Shown here: in pieces, positions 1 to 7,310 of the stretch | How positions within the stretch are numbered: position 1 is the stretch's first letter | Layout of the letters: each line of letters starts with the position of its first letter | NCBI RefSeq assembly: GCF_019468465.1 | Contig: NZ_CP080519.1 | Coordinates: 1,999,001-2,063,000 of the forward strand | Origin: Amycolatopsis sp. DSM 110486 | GTDB lineage: Bacteria > Actinomycetota > Actinomycetes > Mycobacteriales > Pseudonocardiaceae | Direction of reading: 5' to 3' | Length of the DNA: 64,000 nucleotides | Position numbers and translations under genes: made by a program | The notes under the pieces: model-generated | The model's database searches: none | What the model was told of the DNA's origin: nothing | What the model saw: only the letters and a program-made list of their open reading frames with translations

Positions 1-180
1 CACGAGCTCCGGCAGGCCGTGGGCCGTCAGGCCGACGGTGTAGGCCCAGGGCGGCCGGGGACCTGTGCCCAGCACGCCCTGGACGCACCAGCCGTACTCC
101 TGGATCCGCTCGAGGACCTCCGCCAGGTAACGCTCCCCGGGTCTGGCCGTGTTTTCGCGGTCCTCACACTGCTCGCACAT
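1..180 (-). CDS. DUF4262 domain protein, C-terminal part outside window
   Basis: Sixty residues are visible, reading leftwards from ATG at 180. They begin MCEQCEDRENTARPGERYL and contain the conserved start of DUF4262 (ERIQEYGWCVQGV, then PPWAYTVGL). DUF4262 proteins are small soluble proteins of unknown function, common in actinobacteria. An N-terminal CEQCED cysteine pair is visible and may bind metal (inference). The start is supported by GGGGGAG at 185-191, five bases before the ATG. That RBS lies in one arm of an inverted repeat described separately. The gene follows the dehydrogenase at 265-1323 on the same strand with an 84-bp gap, so it may be co-transcribed with it. The rest lies before base 1. 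Confidence 0.75.
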   Translation of the reverse strand, partial: MCEQCEDRENTARPGERYLAEVLERIQEYGWCVQGVLGTGPRPPWAYTVGLTAHGLPELV

Positions 181-256
181 CGGTGCTCCCCCTCGTTCGA
201 CGAAACCGGTCCGGCGGGAGCCGGTCGGTCGAGGAGAAGTGAAGCGGGGAGCACCG
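181..256 (-). promoter_or_regulatory. Inverted repeat able to mask the RBS of the DUF4262 gene
   Basis: In the minus-strand transcript, CGGTGCTCCCC (bases 256 to 246) is perfectly complementary to GGGGAGCACCG (191 to 181). The second arm contains the Shine-Dalgarno sequence of the DUF4262 gene and abuts its ATG at 180. The 54-base loop has its own GC-rich partial dyad. Pairing would hide the RBS, so this could be a translational attenuator, or a Rho-independent-like terminator of the upstream dehydrogenase. The pairing is seen directly; the role is inferred. Confidence 0.4.
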
Positions 257-264
257 ACGAAAAA

Positions 265-1323
265 TCAGCGGAGCGCTTCGGCCACCGCCGTGCCGAGGCG
301 AGTTGTGGTAGCGGTGCCGCCGAGGTCGGGGGTGAGCTCGGCGCCGGCCGTGAGCACCTCGTCGACGGACGTGCGGATCGCCTGCGCGGCAACGGTTTCG
401 CCCAGGTGTTCGAGCAGCATCGCGCCCGCCAGGATCTGGGCCACCGGGTTGGCGATGCCCTGGCCGGCGATGTCCGGAGCGCTCCCGTGGACCGCTTCGA
501 ACATCGACGGAAACTCACCCGATGGGTTGATGTTTCCGGACGGCGCCATGCCCAGTCCGCCCGTGACGGCGGCCGCCAGGTCACTCAGGATGTCGCCGAA
601 GAGGTTCGACCCGACGACCACGTCGAGCCGGTCCGGCGCCTGAACCATGCGCGCGGCCAACGCATCCACGTGCATCTGTCCACTTTCGACGTCCGGGTAC
701 TTCGCCGCGACCTCGGCGAAGATCTCGTCCCAGAACGGCATCGAGTGGATCAGCCCGTTGGACTTCGTCGCCGACGTCACGCGAGAAGAACGCGTACGCG
801 CCAGCTCGAACGCGTACCGGATGATCCGTTCCACCCCGACCCGCGTGAACACGGATTCCTGCAGCACGAACTCGTCCGGCCGCCCGGAGTTGTGCCGTCC
901 GCCGATCGCCGAGTACTCGCCCTCGGAGTTTTCGCGGACGATCACCATCTCCAGCTCGTCGGCCGTCCGCCCCGAAAGCACCGACGTGGTGCCCGGCAGC
1001 AGCCGTACCGGCCGCAGGTTCACGTATTGCTGGAACGCGCGCCGCAGCGGGATCAGCAAGCCCCACAACGAAATGTGGTCCGGCACGCCGGGGAACCCGA
1101 CGGCACCCAGCAGGATGCCGTCGAACGCCGCCAGCTGCGCCACGCCGTCGTCCGGCATCATCGAGCCGGTCTGGGTGTAGCGCTCGCAGCTCCAGTCGAA
1201 CTCGGTCCACTGCAAGGAAAAGCCATGCCGAGCAGCGGCCGCGTCCAGGACCTTGCGCGCCTCGACCGTGACGTCGACGCCGATCCCGTCACCCGGGATG
1301 CTCGCGATGCGGTACTCGCTCAC
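265..1323 (-). CDS. Tartrate/D-malate-type decarboxylating dehydrogenase (isopropylmalate dehydrogenase family)
   Basis: A 352-residue NAD-dependent beta-hydroxyacid decarboxylating dehydrogenase. Such enzymes oxidise D-malate, tartrate or 3-isopropylmalate and release CO2. The full fold is present: nucleotide motif IPGDGIG at 9-15, substrate-binding arginines near 94, 104 and 130, ENSEGEYSAIGGR at 131-143, and GSAPDIAGQGIANP near the C-terminus. The SEGEYSAIGG variant and the local context favour tartrate/malate dehydrogenase (TtuC/DmlA) over LeuB, but substrate cannot be fixed from sequence. The start is GTG at 1323, overlapping the gabD stop as GTGA, so it is translationally coupled downstream of gabD in a leftward operon. 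It may feed hydroxy-dicarboxylic acids into central metabolism beside GABA-derived succinate. Confidence 0.85.
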   Translation of the reverse strand: MSEYRIASIPGDGIGVDVTVEARKVLDAAAARHGFSLQWTEFDWSCERYTQTGSMMPDDGVAQLAAFDGILLGAVGFPGVPDHISLWGLLIPLRRAFQQYVNLRPVRLLPGTTSVLSGRTADELEMVIVRENSEGEYSAIGGRHNSGRPDEFVLQESVFTRVGVERIIRYAFELARTRSSRVTSATKSNGLIHSMPFWDEIFAEVAAKYPDVESGQMHVDALAARMVQAPDRLDVVVGSNLFGDILSDLAAAVTGGLGMAPSGNINPSGEFPSMFEAVHGSAPDIAGQGIANPVAQILAGAMLLEHLGETVAAQAIRTSVDEVLTAGAELTPDLGGTATTTRLGTAVAEALR

Positions 1324-2783
1324 AGGCTCACCGCGATGTACTTGGTCTCGAGGAACTCCTCGATGCCGACCGTGCCACCCTCACGCCCGAGCCCCGACTG
1401 CTTGATGCCGCCGAACGGCGCCGCCGGGTTCGACACGATGCCCTGGTTCAGCCCGATCATCCCGGCCTCGAGCCGCTCCGACACGCGCAGCGCCCGCTTC
1501 ACGTCGCTGGTGAACAGGTACGAAACCAGGCCGTACTCCGTGTCGTTGGCCTTCGCGATCGCCTCGTCCTCGGTGTCGAACTGGGTGATCGGCGCGACCG
1601 GCCCGAAGATCTCCTCCGACGCCATCCGCGCGTCGACCGGCACGTCCGTGAGCACCGTGGCCTGGTAGAAGTGGCCGGGCCCGTCCACGGTCGCGCCGCC
1701 GGTGAGCACCCGCGCGCCGCGGTCGGTGGCGTCCTTGACCAGCGCGGTCACCTTCTTCACGGCGGCTTCGTCGATCAGCGGACCGACGACCACGCCCTCC
1801 TCCGTGCCCCGCCCCATCGCCAGCGCCTGCATGCGCTCGGTCAGCCGCCGCGAGAACTCGTCGGCAACGCCGCGCTGCACGTAGAAGCGGTTCGCCGCGG
1901 TGCACGCCTCGCCGATATTGCGCATCTTCGCCTGCATCGCGCCTTCGACGGCGGCGTCGAGGTCCGCGTCGTCGAAAACCAGGAACGGCGCGTTGCCACC
2001 CAGCTCCATCGACGTGCGCAGCACCTTCTCCGCGCACTGCTCCAGCAGCTTGCGCCCCACCGCGGTCGACCCCGTGAACGACAGCTTGCGCGCGCGTCCG
2101 TCGCGGATCAGCGGCTCCATCACGCCACCCGCGTCGGTGGTCGTGACGACGTTCAGCACACCCTCGGGCAGCCCCGCCTCGGCCAGGATCGACGCCAGCG
2201 CGAGCATCGACAACGGCGTCTGCGCGGCCGGCTTGATCACCATCGTGCAGCCGGCGGCAACGGCCGGGCCGATCTTGCGCGTGCCCATCGCCATCGGGAA
2301 GTTCCACGGCGTGATCAGCAGCGTCGGGCCCACCGGCTGCTTGGTGATGAGGAAGCGGCCGACACCGTTGGGCGCTGTCGCGTACCCGCCGTCGATGCGC
2401 ACGGCCTCCTCGGCGAACCAGCGGAAGAACTCGGCGGCGTAGGTGATCTCGCCGGCGGCCTCGGCCAGCGGCTTGCCCATCTCGAGGGTCATCAGCAGCG
2501 CCAGCTCGTCACGGCGCTCGATCAGCTTGTCGTAGGCCCGCCGAAGGATCTCGCCTCGTTCACGGGGTGCGACGGCGGCCCAGCCGGCCTGCGCCGCGAC
2601 GGCCGCGTCGAGGGCCGCCATGCCGTCCTCGGCGCCGGCGTCGGCCACCTCACACAGGGCGGTGCCGGTGGACGGGTCCTGCACCTCGAAGGTCTTCCCG
2701 CTCTTCGCGGGCACCCACTTGCCGCCGACGAAGAGTTCCTTGTCGACCGCGCCGACGACGCCGGCTTCAGTGATCGCGCTCAT
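1320..2783 (-). CDS. gabD: Succinate-semialdehyde dehydrogenase, NAD(P)+ dependent
   Basis: A 487-residue aldehyde dehydrogenase that oxidises succinate semialdehyde to succinate, the last step of GABA catabolism. It carries the family landmarks TPWNFPMAMGTRKIGPA (substrate and NAD binding), SFTGSTAVG, catalytic Glu260 in MELGGNAPF and catalytic Cys294 in EACTAANRFYV. The SSADH assignment rests on overall similarity and on the divergent gabT next door. The start is ATG at 2783 with GGAGGA about ten bases upstream; an open frame continues further upstream only as an antisense reading of gabT. It overlaps the next gene by four bases (GTGA). Expression is probably controlled from the 111-bp gap to gabT. 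Confidence 0.93.
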   Translation of the reverse strand: MSAITEAGVVGAVDKELFVGGKWVPAKSGKTFEVQDPSTGTALCEVADAGAEDGMAALDAAVAAQAGWAAVAPRERGEILRRAYDKLIERRDELALLMTLEMGKPLAEAAGEITYAAEFFRWFAEEAVRIDGGYATAPNGVGRFLITKQPVGPTLLITPWNFPMAMGTRKIGPAVAAGCTMVIKPAAQTPLSMLALASILAEAGLPEGVLNVVTTTDAGGVMEPLIRDGRARKLSFTGSTAVGRKLLEQCAEKVLRTSMELGGNAPFLVFDDADLDAAVEGAMQAKMRNIGEACTAANRFYVQRGVADEFSRRLTERMQALAMGRGTEEGVVVGPLIDEAAVKKVTALVKDATDRGARVLTGGATVDGPGHFYQATVLTDVPVDARMASEEIFGPVAPITQFDTEDEAIAKANDTEYGLVSYLFTSDVKRALRVSERLEAGMIGLNQGIVSNPAAPFGGIKQSGLGREGGTVGIEEFLETKYIAVSL

Positions 2784-2825
2784 CCAGCTTGCTCCTCCGT
2801 GTTGTCCCGAGGCCATGCTATGGAT

Positions 2826-2843
2826 ATTGTCAACAATCGACAA
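2826..2843. promoter_or_regulatory. Palindromic operator candidate between gabD and gabT
   Basis: Two overlapping dyads occupy the middle of the 111-bp gap between the divergent gabD and gabT starts: ATTGT-CA-ACAAT at 2826-2837 and TTGTC-N7-GACAA at 2827-2843. The spacing and TTGT/ACAA half-sites fit a GntR-type (FadR/VanR-like) regulator, but no such gene adjoins it in the window. One protein bound here could control both transcripts. The repeats are read directly; the regulator class is inferred. Confidence 0.5.
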
Positions 2844-2894
2844 CCGCCACAGTGCTTTCCCCAGCAACCTCACACCAAGAACCAGGAGCGCCGC

Positions 2895-4154
2895 ATGGCC
2901 GAGCTTTCCCCGCTGCTCAAGCAGGCAACTCCCGTCGTGGTCGACCACGGTGAAGGGGTGTACCTCTACGACGTCGACGGGAAACGTCACCTCGACTTCA
3001 CCGCGGGGATCGGCGTGACCAGTACCGGCCACTGCCACCCGCGCGTCGTCGAGGCCGCGCGCGACCAGATCGGCAAGCTCATCCACGGCCAGTACACGAC
3101 CGTGATGCACAAGCCGTTGCTGGAGCTCACCCGCCGCCTCGGCGAGGTGCTGCCGACGGGTCTCGACTCGCTCTTCTACGCCAACTCCGGCAGTGAAGCC
3201 GTCGAAGCCGGGCTGCGCCTCGCCCGCCAGGCGACCAAGCGCCCCAACGTGATCGTCTTCCAGGGCGGCTTCCACGGCCGCACGGTCGCGGCGGCCACCA
3301 TGACCACGTCCGGCACGCGGTTCAGCACCGGCATCGGCCCGCTGATGGGCGGCGTGCACGTGGCCCCGTTCCCCTACGCCTTCCACTACGGCTGGGACGA
3401 GCAGACCGCCACGAAGTTCGCGCTGCGCGAGCTCGACTACCTGTTCCAGACCGTCTCCGCGCCGAGCGAGACGGCCGCGTTCTTCGTCGAGCCCGTGCTC
3501 GGCGAGGGCGGCTACGTGCCGGCCAACACCGAGTTCATGGCCGGCCTGCGCGAGCGCGCCGACCGCCACGGCATCGTGCTCGTGGTCGACGAGGTGCAGG
3601 CCGGGTTCGGCCGCACCGGCAAGTTCTGGGGCCACGACCACTTCGGCATCACGCCCGACGTCGTGCTCATCGCGAAGGGCCTCGCGAGCGGTTTCCCGCT
3701 GTCGGGCATCGCCGCTTCGCACGAGCTGATGACGAAGGCGTACCCGGGTTCGCAGGGCGGCACGTACGGCGGCAACGCGGTTTCGTGCGCCGCGGCGATC
3801 GCGACGCTCGACGTGATCCGCGACGAGAAGCTGGTGGAGAACGCCGCCGAGCGCGGCCGTCAGCTGCTCGAGGGCGCGCGGCTGATCGCGGACAAGACGC
3901 CGGCGATCGGCGACGTCCGCGGCCTCGGCCTGCTCGTGGGCACCGAGTTCACGACCGCCGACGGCGAGCCGGACGGCGCGACGGCCGCGGCGGCCCAGCA
4001 GCTGGCGTCGAAGAGCGGCCTGCTGCTGCTCACCTGCGGCGCCTACTCGAACGTGGTCCGCATGGTCCCGCCGCTCGTCGTGAACGCCGAGCAGGTCGAC
4101 GACGCACTGAAGATCTGGGGCGACGTGGTCGCCTCCGTCACCGTGGGGGGCTGA
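2895..4154 (+). CDS. gabT: 4-aminobutyrate aminotransferase family (class III PLP aminotransferase)
   Basis: A 419-residue class III aminotransferase that moves the amino group of GABA to 2-oxoglutarate, giving succinate semialdehyde and glutamate. The fold landmarks are present: NSGSEAVEAGLRLAR (cofactor phosphate binding), GGFHGRT, VVDEVQAGFGRTG carrying the PLP-ring aspartate, and the Schiff-base lysine Lys261 in LIAKGLASG. Start ATG at 2895 follows AGGAG at 2884-2888. The reading frame is open far upstream, but only as a shadow of gabD. The neighbours gabD (divergent) and DUF3830 (3 bp downstream) support a GABA role, although ornithine or other omega-amino acids are possible substrates. 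Confidence 0.9.
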   Translation: MAELSPLLKQATPVVVDHGEGVYLYDVDGKRHLDFTAGIGVTSTGHCHPRVVEAARDQIGKLIHGQYTTVMHKPLLELTRRLGEVLPTGLDSLFYANSGSEAVEAGLRLARQATKRPNVIVFQGGFHGRTVAAATMTTSGTRFSTGIGPLMGGVHVAPFPYAFHYGWDEQTATKFALRELDYLFQTVSAPSETAAFFVEPVLGEGGYVPANTEFMAGLRERADRHGIVLVVDEVQAGFGRTGKFWGHDHFGITPDVVLIAKGLASGFPLSGIAASHELMTKAYPGSQGGTYGGNAVSCAAAIATLDVIRDEKLVENAAERGRQLLEGARLIADKTPAIGDVRGLGLLVGTEFTTADGEPDGATAAAAQQLASKSGLLLLTCGAYSNVVRMVPPLVVNAEQVDDALKIWGDVVASVTVGG

Positions 4155-4157
4155 GGA

Positions 4158-4658
4158 ATGGCGCGCTACATCACGATCAAGCTCGACAAGCGCGGCGTCT
4201 CCTGCCGCGCGCGGCTGCTCGACGCCGAGGCGCCGCGCACCTGCCAGGCCGTGTGGGACGCGCTGCCGCAGAGCGGTTCGGCTTACCACGCGAAGTACGC
4301 GCGCAACGAGGTCTACACGCTCGTGCCGCCCTTCGCGAACCCCAAGCCGGGCCGCGAAAACCCGACGATCACGCCGATCCCGGGCGACGTCGTGTACTTC
4401 GGGTTCGAGGCGTGGGAGATCGGCAACCCCGCGTACGGCTACGACGACGGCAGCGAGGCCCACGGCGACCAGGGCGCCACGGACCTCGCGATCTTCTACG
4501 GGCGCAACAACCTCCTGATCAACGGCGACGCCGGCTGGGTGCCGGGCAACGTCTTCGCCACGATCGAAGAGGGCCTCGCCGACATGGCGGCGGCCGCGCA
4601 GGACCTGTGGCTGCGCGGCGTTGAAGGCGAGACGCTCACCTACGCCCGCTCGGAGTAA
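4158..4658 (+). CDS. DUF3830 cyclophilin-like protein
   Basis: A 166-residue protein of the DUF3830 family, predicted to adopt a cyclophilin-like barrel. The family signature is visible: an N-terminal RYITIKLDKRGVSCRARLLD strand pair, then CQAVWDALP, PIPGDVVYFGF, and DLAIFYGRNNLL. Family members occur beside amino-acid or amide catabolic genes; no reaction has been established that I know of. It begins 3 bp after the gabT stop, so it is almost certainly co-transcribed and may bind or process a GABA-related metabolite (inference). No signal peptide or membrane segment is seen, which points to the cytosol. A strong terminator follows. Confidence 0.85.
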   Translation: MARYITIKLDKRGVSCRARLLDAEAPRTCQAVWDALPQSGSAYHAKYARNEVYTLVPPFANPKPGRENPTITPIPGDVVYFGFEAWEIGNPAYGYDDGSEAHGDQGATDLAIFYGRNNLLINGDAGWVPGNVFATIEEGLADMAAAAQDLWLRGVEGETLTYARSE

Positions 4659-4668
4659 GACCCCCAGC

Positions 4669-4711
4669 GAAGGCCTCCGCGTCCGGTGTCCGGACGGGCG
4701 CGGAGGCCTTC
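4669..4711. terminator. Rho-independent-type hairpin closing the gabT operon
   Basis: A perfect 13-bp stem pairs GAAGGCCTCCGCG (4669-4681) with CGCGGAGGCCTTC (4699-4711) around a 17-base loop. It lies 11 bp past the DUF3830 stop and just before the stop of the convergent regulator gene at 4734, so it can serve both transcripts. There is no long U-tract, which is usual for actinobacterial terminators. Confidence 0.75.
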
Positions 4712-4733
4712 GTCGTCCCCCAGCACCCCCGGC

Positions 4734-5039
4734 TCAGCCGGGGCCGTTGACGTAGTTCTCGTACAGCGCCGTCCACACGTCGAGGTCGGCGAGCTCGTCG
4801 GCCAGGCACCGGCCTTCTTCGGTGAGCGCGAACCGCGTGTCGGGCGCCGGGCGCTCGTCCCACGAACCGGTCCCCCGGACGAGCCCCTCCGCGGCGAGCA
4901 CCCGCAGCACCCGGGCGAGCCAGTGACGCGACAGTCGGGTGCGCCTGCGCAGTTCGGTGAAGCCCGTCTCACCCTCGGTGAGCACGTCGATCACCTCGAC
5001 GGCCTTGCGGTAGCCGGTCACGTGCAGCGGTCCGGGCAC
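4734..5039 (-). CDS. Small winged-helix transcriptional regulator
   Basis: A 101-residue DNA-binding protein. The core reads VIDVLTEGETGFTELRRRTRLSRHWLARVLRVLAAEGLV, a winged helix-turn-helix with the recognition helix around LSRHWLARVL, followed by a wing (GTGSWDERPAPDTRFALTEEG) and a short C-terminal helix. This most resembles HxlR/MarR-like or ArsR-like single-domain regulators; the family is not certain. GTG at 5039 is preferred as start because AGGAGG lies six bases upstream; a GTG at 5057 is also in frame but has no comparable RBS. Convergent with the gabT operon, so probably an independent unit. No sensor domain or metal-binding cysteine cluster is visible. Confidence 0.75.
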   Translation of the reverse strand: MPGPLHVTGYRKAVEVIDVLTEGETGFTELRRRTRLSRHWLARVLRVLAAEGLVRGTGSWDERPAPDTRFALTEEGRCLADELADLDVWTALYENYVNGPG

Positions 5040-5379
5040 GGCACACCTCCTTCGCACGCGACGCTAAAGCGGTCGGGCACAAGGAACTCGAGCCGTTGAC
5101 GAAGCTTTGACGCGGCCGCCGCGGGCGTTGACACCACGCCTCCGTCACCCGGGCGTGTGAACCTCCGAGACTCACCATTCGTGGCAGCCCCATCACCGGT
5201 TCGGGTAACGACGACGCCCGGTTGTCGCAACGGCAGTCTGCTACCCAGAGTGATCAACTGATCTCGCGGCTACCTACGGTGGCCGTCCGTCCACAATGGC
5301 ACCCCGCCGAAGAACACGAAAGCCTTACGCGTTTACGGTGGAAGATTCGTGACGCCCACCCCAGCCGGCGAATGGCTTT
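5040..5379. other. Intergenic stretch with no recognisable gene
   Basis: This 340-bp stretch upstream of the winged-helix gene should hold its promoter. I found no coding frame with RBS and codon bias. A possible 18-codon frame at 5295 has no RBS and was not accepted. Base composition is less GC-rich than the flanking genes. Confidence 0.4.
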
Positions 5380-5408
5380 TTGACACCACGCCAGGGCGGT
5401 GAAAATCT
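5380..5408 (+). promoter_or_regulatory. Putative promoter of the small His-rich peptide gene
   Basis: TTGACA at 5380-5385 matches the sigma-70 -35 consensus exactly. A 17-base spacer leads to AAATCT at 5403-5408, a weak -10. A start site near 5415 would give a 50-base leader before the ATG at 5465. The -35 is seen directly; promoter function is inferred. Confidence 0.4.
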
Positions 5409-5464
5409 TCGTTCGCTCCTCGCGAGAGCACAACTGAACACAAATCAGAACAAGGAGCCCCTCA

Positions 5465-5557
5465 ATGCACACGTTCATCCAGCACGCGCACCACGGCCAC
5501 GACCTGATCACGGGTCTGCTCGCCCACCTGGCGCACGTGCTCGGCTGGCTTGTCTGA
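5465..5557 (+). CDS. Histidine-rich 30-residue peptide
   Basis: A small frame encodes 30 residues starting MHTFIQHAHHGHDLITG and ending LAHVLGWLV. Six histidines occur, four of them in the segment HAHHGH, and the second half is hydrophobic and could form an amphipathic or membrane-associated helix. Translation is supported by AAGGAG eight bases before the ATG. A candidate promoter lies upstream and a strong hairpin 20 bp after the stop, so it looks like a self-contained monocistronic unit. I do not recognise a family. Metal binding, membrane association or a signalling role are possible but speculative. The alternative is a regulatory RNA with a fortuitous frame. Confidence 0.55.
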   Translation: MHTFIQHAHHGHDLITGLLAHLAHVLGWLV

Positions 5558-5577
5558 TCTGGCGGCAAGGTTTCACC

Positions 5578-5609
5578 GGGGGCCGGCCTGTTGGCGCGGG
5601 CCGGTCCCC
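5578..5609 (+). terminator. Hairpin terminator after the small peptide gene
   Basis: GGGGGCCGGCC (5578-5588) pairs with GGCCGGTCCCC (5599-5609) through 11 base pairs including one G-U, with a 10-base loop. It lies 20 bp after the peptide stop codon. Confidence 0.65.
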
Positions 5610-5906
5610 TCGGTCACCCTTTCTCCGAAACACCAGTTCCGAATCACCCGCCACGCCGTGCGCAACGGCGTGGCCCAGTGTTCTTTCCGGCCATTTTTCG
5701 GCGGCTCGCGGGGCGTCGCCGAAATGGTCGTTTTTTCATTTCCAGGTGAAGGGGACGGGGCACCGAGGCCACCGGTCGCCACAGGGGCGCGAACGGTCCC
5801 TTCGCGACACCCCTCCCGTCAACGTGAAGAAGTTTCATAGCGAGCCCTCCACGCGACGTACTACGCTTCGGTAACCAGGCACCGGCGCGTGAGGGAGTGG
5901 CAGCTG
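5610..5906. other. Intergenic stretch with two further hairpins and the oxidase leader
   Basis: No gene is seen. CCACGCCGT (5651-5659) pairs with ACGGCGTGG (5665-5673) around a 5-base loop. CGCGAA (5788-5793) and TTCGCG (5801-5806) flank GGTCCC, a core also seen at 55590-55618. The last 80 bases are the leader of the FAD oxidase. Confidence 0.4.
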
Positions 5907-7280
5907 ATGGGTACCGTCGCGGCACGGCTGGCGGACATCGTCGGGGCGGAGAACCTGCTGGTCGGCGACGCGATCTCCGACGATTACGCCCACGACGAAG
6001 CGCTGAGCGTGCAGCAGCAAAAGCCCGCGTACGTGGCGAAGCCGCACAGCGCCGAGGAAGTCGCGGAGCTGCTGAAGGCCGCGACTGAAGCCGCGCTGCC
6101 CGTGACCGCGCGGGGCTCCGGCACCGGGCTCTCCGCGGCCGCGCGACCCGTCGAAGGCGGCCTGCTCGTGTCGTTCGAGCGGATGAACGCCGTCCTCGAA
6201 ATCGACACCGTGAACCACGTCGCCGTGGTGCAGCCGGGCGTCACGCTGGCCGAGCTGGACCAGCGCACGGCCGAGGCGAACCTGACCTACCCCGTGTACC
6301 CCGGGGAGCTCAGCGCGAGCATCGGCGGCAACGTCGGCACCAACGCTGGCGGCATGCGCGCGATCAAGTACGGCGTGACCCGCAGCAACGTCCTGGGCCT
6401 GCAGGCCGTGCTGCCCACCGGCGAGATCATCCGCACGGGCGGGCGCACGTCGAAGATCTCCACGGGCTACGACCTCACGCAGCTGATCGTCGGCTCGGAG
6501 GGCACGCTCGCGCTCGCCACCGAGGTCACGGTGAAGCTGCACCCGCGGCTGCCCCACGGCGCCACCGTGCTCGCGCCGTTCGACGACTTCGACCAGGTGA
6601 TGGCCGCGGTGCCGAAGATCGTGACGAGCGGGCTCGCGCCCCACATCCTCGAGTACATCGACAACCTCACGATGGCCGCGATCGTCTACAACGAGAAGCT
6701 CGAGCTCGGTGTCCCCGACGCGATCCGCGACAAGGTGCAGGCGTATCTGGTGGTGGCGCTGGAAAACCGCGACACCGGCCGGCTGGGCGAGGACGTCGAG
6801 ACGCTCGGCGAGCTGCTGGGCGAACTCGGCGCGATCGACGTGTACGTGCTCGAAGGCGGCTCCGCGCGCAAGCTCATCGAAGCGCGGGAAAAAGCGTTCT
6901 GGTCGGCCAAATCCGCGGGCGCCGACGACGTGATCGACGTGGTCGTGCCGCGCTCGTCGATGTCGCCGTTCCTCACCAAGGCGCGCGAGCTGGCGCTGGC
7001 CGCGGGCGCCGGCGCGATCGGCTGCGGGCACGCCGGCGACGGCAACGTCCACCTCGCGATCTTCTGCAAGGACCCGCAAACGCGCTCGAAGCTCCTCACC
7101 GACATCTTCACGTGCGCCATGGACCTCGGCGGCGCGATCTCCGGAGAGCACGGCCTCGGCCGCACGAAAACCAAGTACCACAAGGAACTCGAAGACCCGG
7201 CGAAGCTCGAGCTGCTGCGGCGGATCAAGCAGGGGTTCGACCCCGCCGGCATCCTCAATCCCGGTGTCCTCTTCTCCTGA
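5907..7280 (+). CDS. FAD-linked oxidase of the GlcD/D-lactate dehydrogenase family
   Basis: A 457-residue soluble flavoprotein that probably oxidises a 2-hydroxy acid such as glycolate, D-lactate or D-2-hydroxyglutarate to the 2-keto acid. The PP-loop RGSGTGLSAAARP lies at 69-81, with FAD motifs GGNVGTNAGGMRAIKYG and GYDLTQLIVGSEGTLALATE in the middle. The C-terminal substrate domain shows CGHAGDGNVHLAIF near 373-386 and GEHGLGRTK near 415. No Fe-S domain is fused, and no GlcE/GlcF gene follows. ATG at 5907 follows GGGAG; a GTG at 5889 is in frame. It lies 30 bp upstream of the TPP enzyme, so the two probably form an operon acting on related 2-keto acids. Confidence 0.88.
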   Translation: MGTVAARLADIVGAENLLVGDAISDDYAHDEALSVQQQKPAYVAKPHSAEEVAELLKAATEAALPVTARGSGTGLSAAARPVEGGLLVSFERMNAVLEIDTVNHVAVVQPGVTLAELDQRTAEANLTYPVYPGELSASIGGNVGTNAGGMRAIKYGVTRSNVLGLQAVLPTGEIIRTGGRTSKISTGYDLTQLIVGSEGTLALATEVTVKLHPRLPHGATVLAPFDDFDQVMAAVPKIVTSGLAPHILEYIDNLTMAAIVYNEKLELGVPDAIRDKVQAYLVVALENRDTGRLGEDVETLGELLGELGAIDVYVLEGGSARKLIEAREKAFWSAKSAGADDVIDVVVPRSSMSPFLTKARELALAAGAGAIGCGHAGDGNVHLAIFCKDPQTRSKLLTDIFTCAMDLGGAISGEHGLGRTKTKYHKELEDPAKLELLRRIKQGFDPAGILNPGVLFS

Positions 7281-7310
7281 GCCCTGAGCCTGACCCAGAA
7301 AGTGAGCAGC

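Noticed and set aside
2784..4463. N-terminal extension of gabD across gabT
   Set aside because: The frame is open because it is antisense to gabT. The aldehyde dehydrogenase begins at 2783 with a good RBS.
5295..5351. An 18-codon frame starting MAPRRRTRKP
   Set aside because: No RBS, no terminator and no promoter support, in contrast with the 30-codon gene at 5465.
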